DNA from: Leptolyngbyaceae cyanobacterium M65_K2018_010
GTDB lineage: Bacteria > Cyanobacteriota > Cyanobacteriia > Phormidesmidales > Phormidesmidaceae
Length of the DNA stretch: 5,185 nt
Assembly: GCA_015295885.1 (NCBI GenBank)
Contig: DVEE01000366.1
Location: 1-5,185 of the forward strand
Reading direction: 5' to 3'
The notes beneath the pieces are model-generated. The model was not told where the DNA came from. It searched no databases and worked only from the letters and a program-made list of their open reading frames with translations. Positions 4,886 to 5,185 of this stretch are shown in pieces (position 1 is the first letter of the stretch; each line of letters starts with the position of its first letter). Made by a program: the position numbers and the translations under genes.

Positions 4886-5185
4886 ATGGAAAATGGGACT
4901 CGGCACATCGACTGGGTGAATATTATGGTCCAGGCTCTGATTAACCCACCAAAAACTGCTGGCTGGCTCCCTTTAGGGAAACTAGCCAGGGGCCTGGTGG
5001 GGGCGGGCCTGGCAGGGCTAGTCGTTGCGGTCATGCTTTGGGCCGCCAACCCGACCATTTCAGAACTGGTGATAGTCGATGGCCAGATCCCAGGCATGAG
5101 TCAATGGCTTCCCAAGCTAGCGCCCCATCAACGCCTGGTAGTGATCCAGGGAACGACCCGAGACGGCCTAGGAGAAATCACCCAA
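4886..5185 (+). CDS. DUF4347-domain protein, N-terminal part with membrane or signal segment (cut by window edge)
   Basis: An open plus-strand frame runs 100 codons to the window end without a stop. After a short polar start it has a basic stretch (LGKLARG, 30-36), a hydrophobic segment LVGAGLAGLVVAVMLWAA (37-54) and then ISELVIVDGQIPGMSQWL and HQRLVVIQGTTRDGLGEITQ. The last part has the pattern of the beginning of DUF4347: a beta strand ending in an acidic residue, a predicted helix, a second strand, then the RDG-x-x-x-IT motif. DUF4347 is found at the N-terminus of large cyanobacterial and proteobacterial surface or secreted proteins, often with cadherin-like or calcium-binding repeats; whether that holds here lies outside the window. 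Two starts compete: ATG 4886 and ATG 4925, the latter with GGGTGA five bases upstream. An in-frame TGA precedes ATG 4886. The hydrophobic segment suits a signal peptide or anchor, so export is likely. Confidence 0.65.
   Translation, partial: MENGTRHIDWVNIMVQALINPPKTAGWLPLGKLARGLVGAGLAGLVVAVMLWAANPTISELVIVDGQIPGMSQWLPKLAPHQRLVVIQGTTRDGLGEITQ

Noticed and set aside
4807..5097. Minus-strand open frame of 96 codons
   Set aside because: It is antisense to the DUF4347 frame and the intergenic region, with no domain pattern.

Overview
The window looks like chromosomal DNA from a cyanobacterium of moderately high GC. Three copies of the cyanobacterial HIP1 octamer (GCGATCGC) fall within about 5.2 kb. 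The genes also fit: a tandem two-domain histidine-phosphatase protein followed by a cyanobacterial-type PyrC, a DUF4126 membrane protein, a cyanobacterial-type alpha/beta hydrolase with an atypical active site, and the N-terminus of a DUF4347 protein. Genus cannot be decided from the sequence.

Layout. Positions 1-2416 hold a minus-strand block transcribed right to left: a DUF4126 membrane protein (2416 to 1823), a two-domain phosphoglycerate mutase/histidine phosphatase (1698 to 328) and the first 110 codons of dihydroorotase pyrC (331 to the left edge). The phosphatase and pyrC overlap by 4 bases (GTGA), so they are probably translationally coupled. The phosphatase appears to start at a CTG codon behind a good ribosome binding site; every conventional start would remove its first catalytic histidine.

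Positions 2417-3096 form a 680-base stretch without a convincing gene. It holds a short tandem repeat, a 12-base direct repeat next to the DUF4126 start with a possible in-frame leader ORF, a 7-bp inverted repeat, and a 42-codon minus-strand ORF that looks protein-like but is unrecognised.

Positions 3097-4747 hold a probable two-gene minus-strand operon: a GntR/FCD transcription regulator followed 34 bases later by an alpha/beta-hydrolase-fold protein that keeps the serine but seems to have lost the catalytic Asp and His. Positions 4748-4885 are a divergent intergenic region with nested inverted repeats next to the gntR start. From 4886 (or 4925) a plus-strand gene runs off the right edge; its visible part is a membrane or signal segment followed by the start of a DUF4347 domain.

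Functionally the left block mixes pyrimidine synthesis with a phosphatase/mutase of central metabolism. On the right, the regulator may control the hydrolase-like gene, itself, and perhaps the divergent surface-protein gene; this is inferred from position only. I see no CRISPR array, RNA gene, insertion sequence or phage module. The most interesting points are the CTG start, the two degenerate active sites (PyrC and hydrolase), and the unexplained 2417-3096 region.
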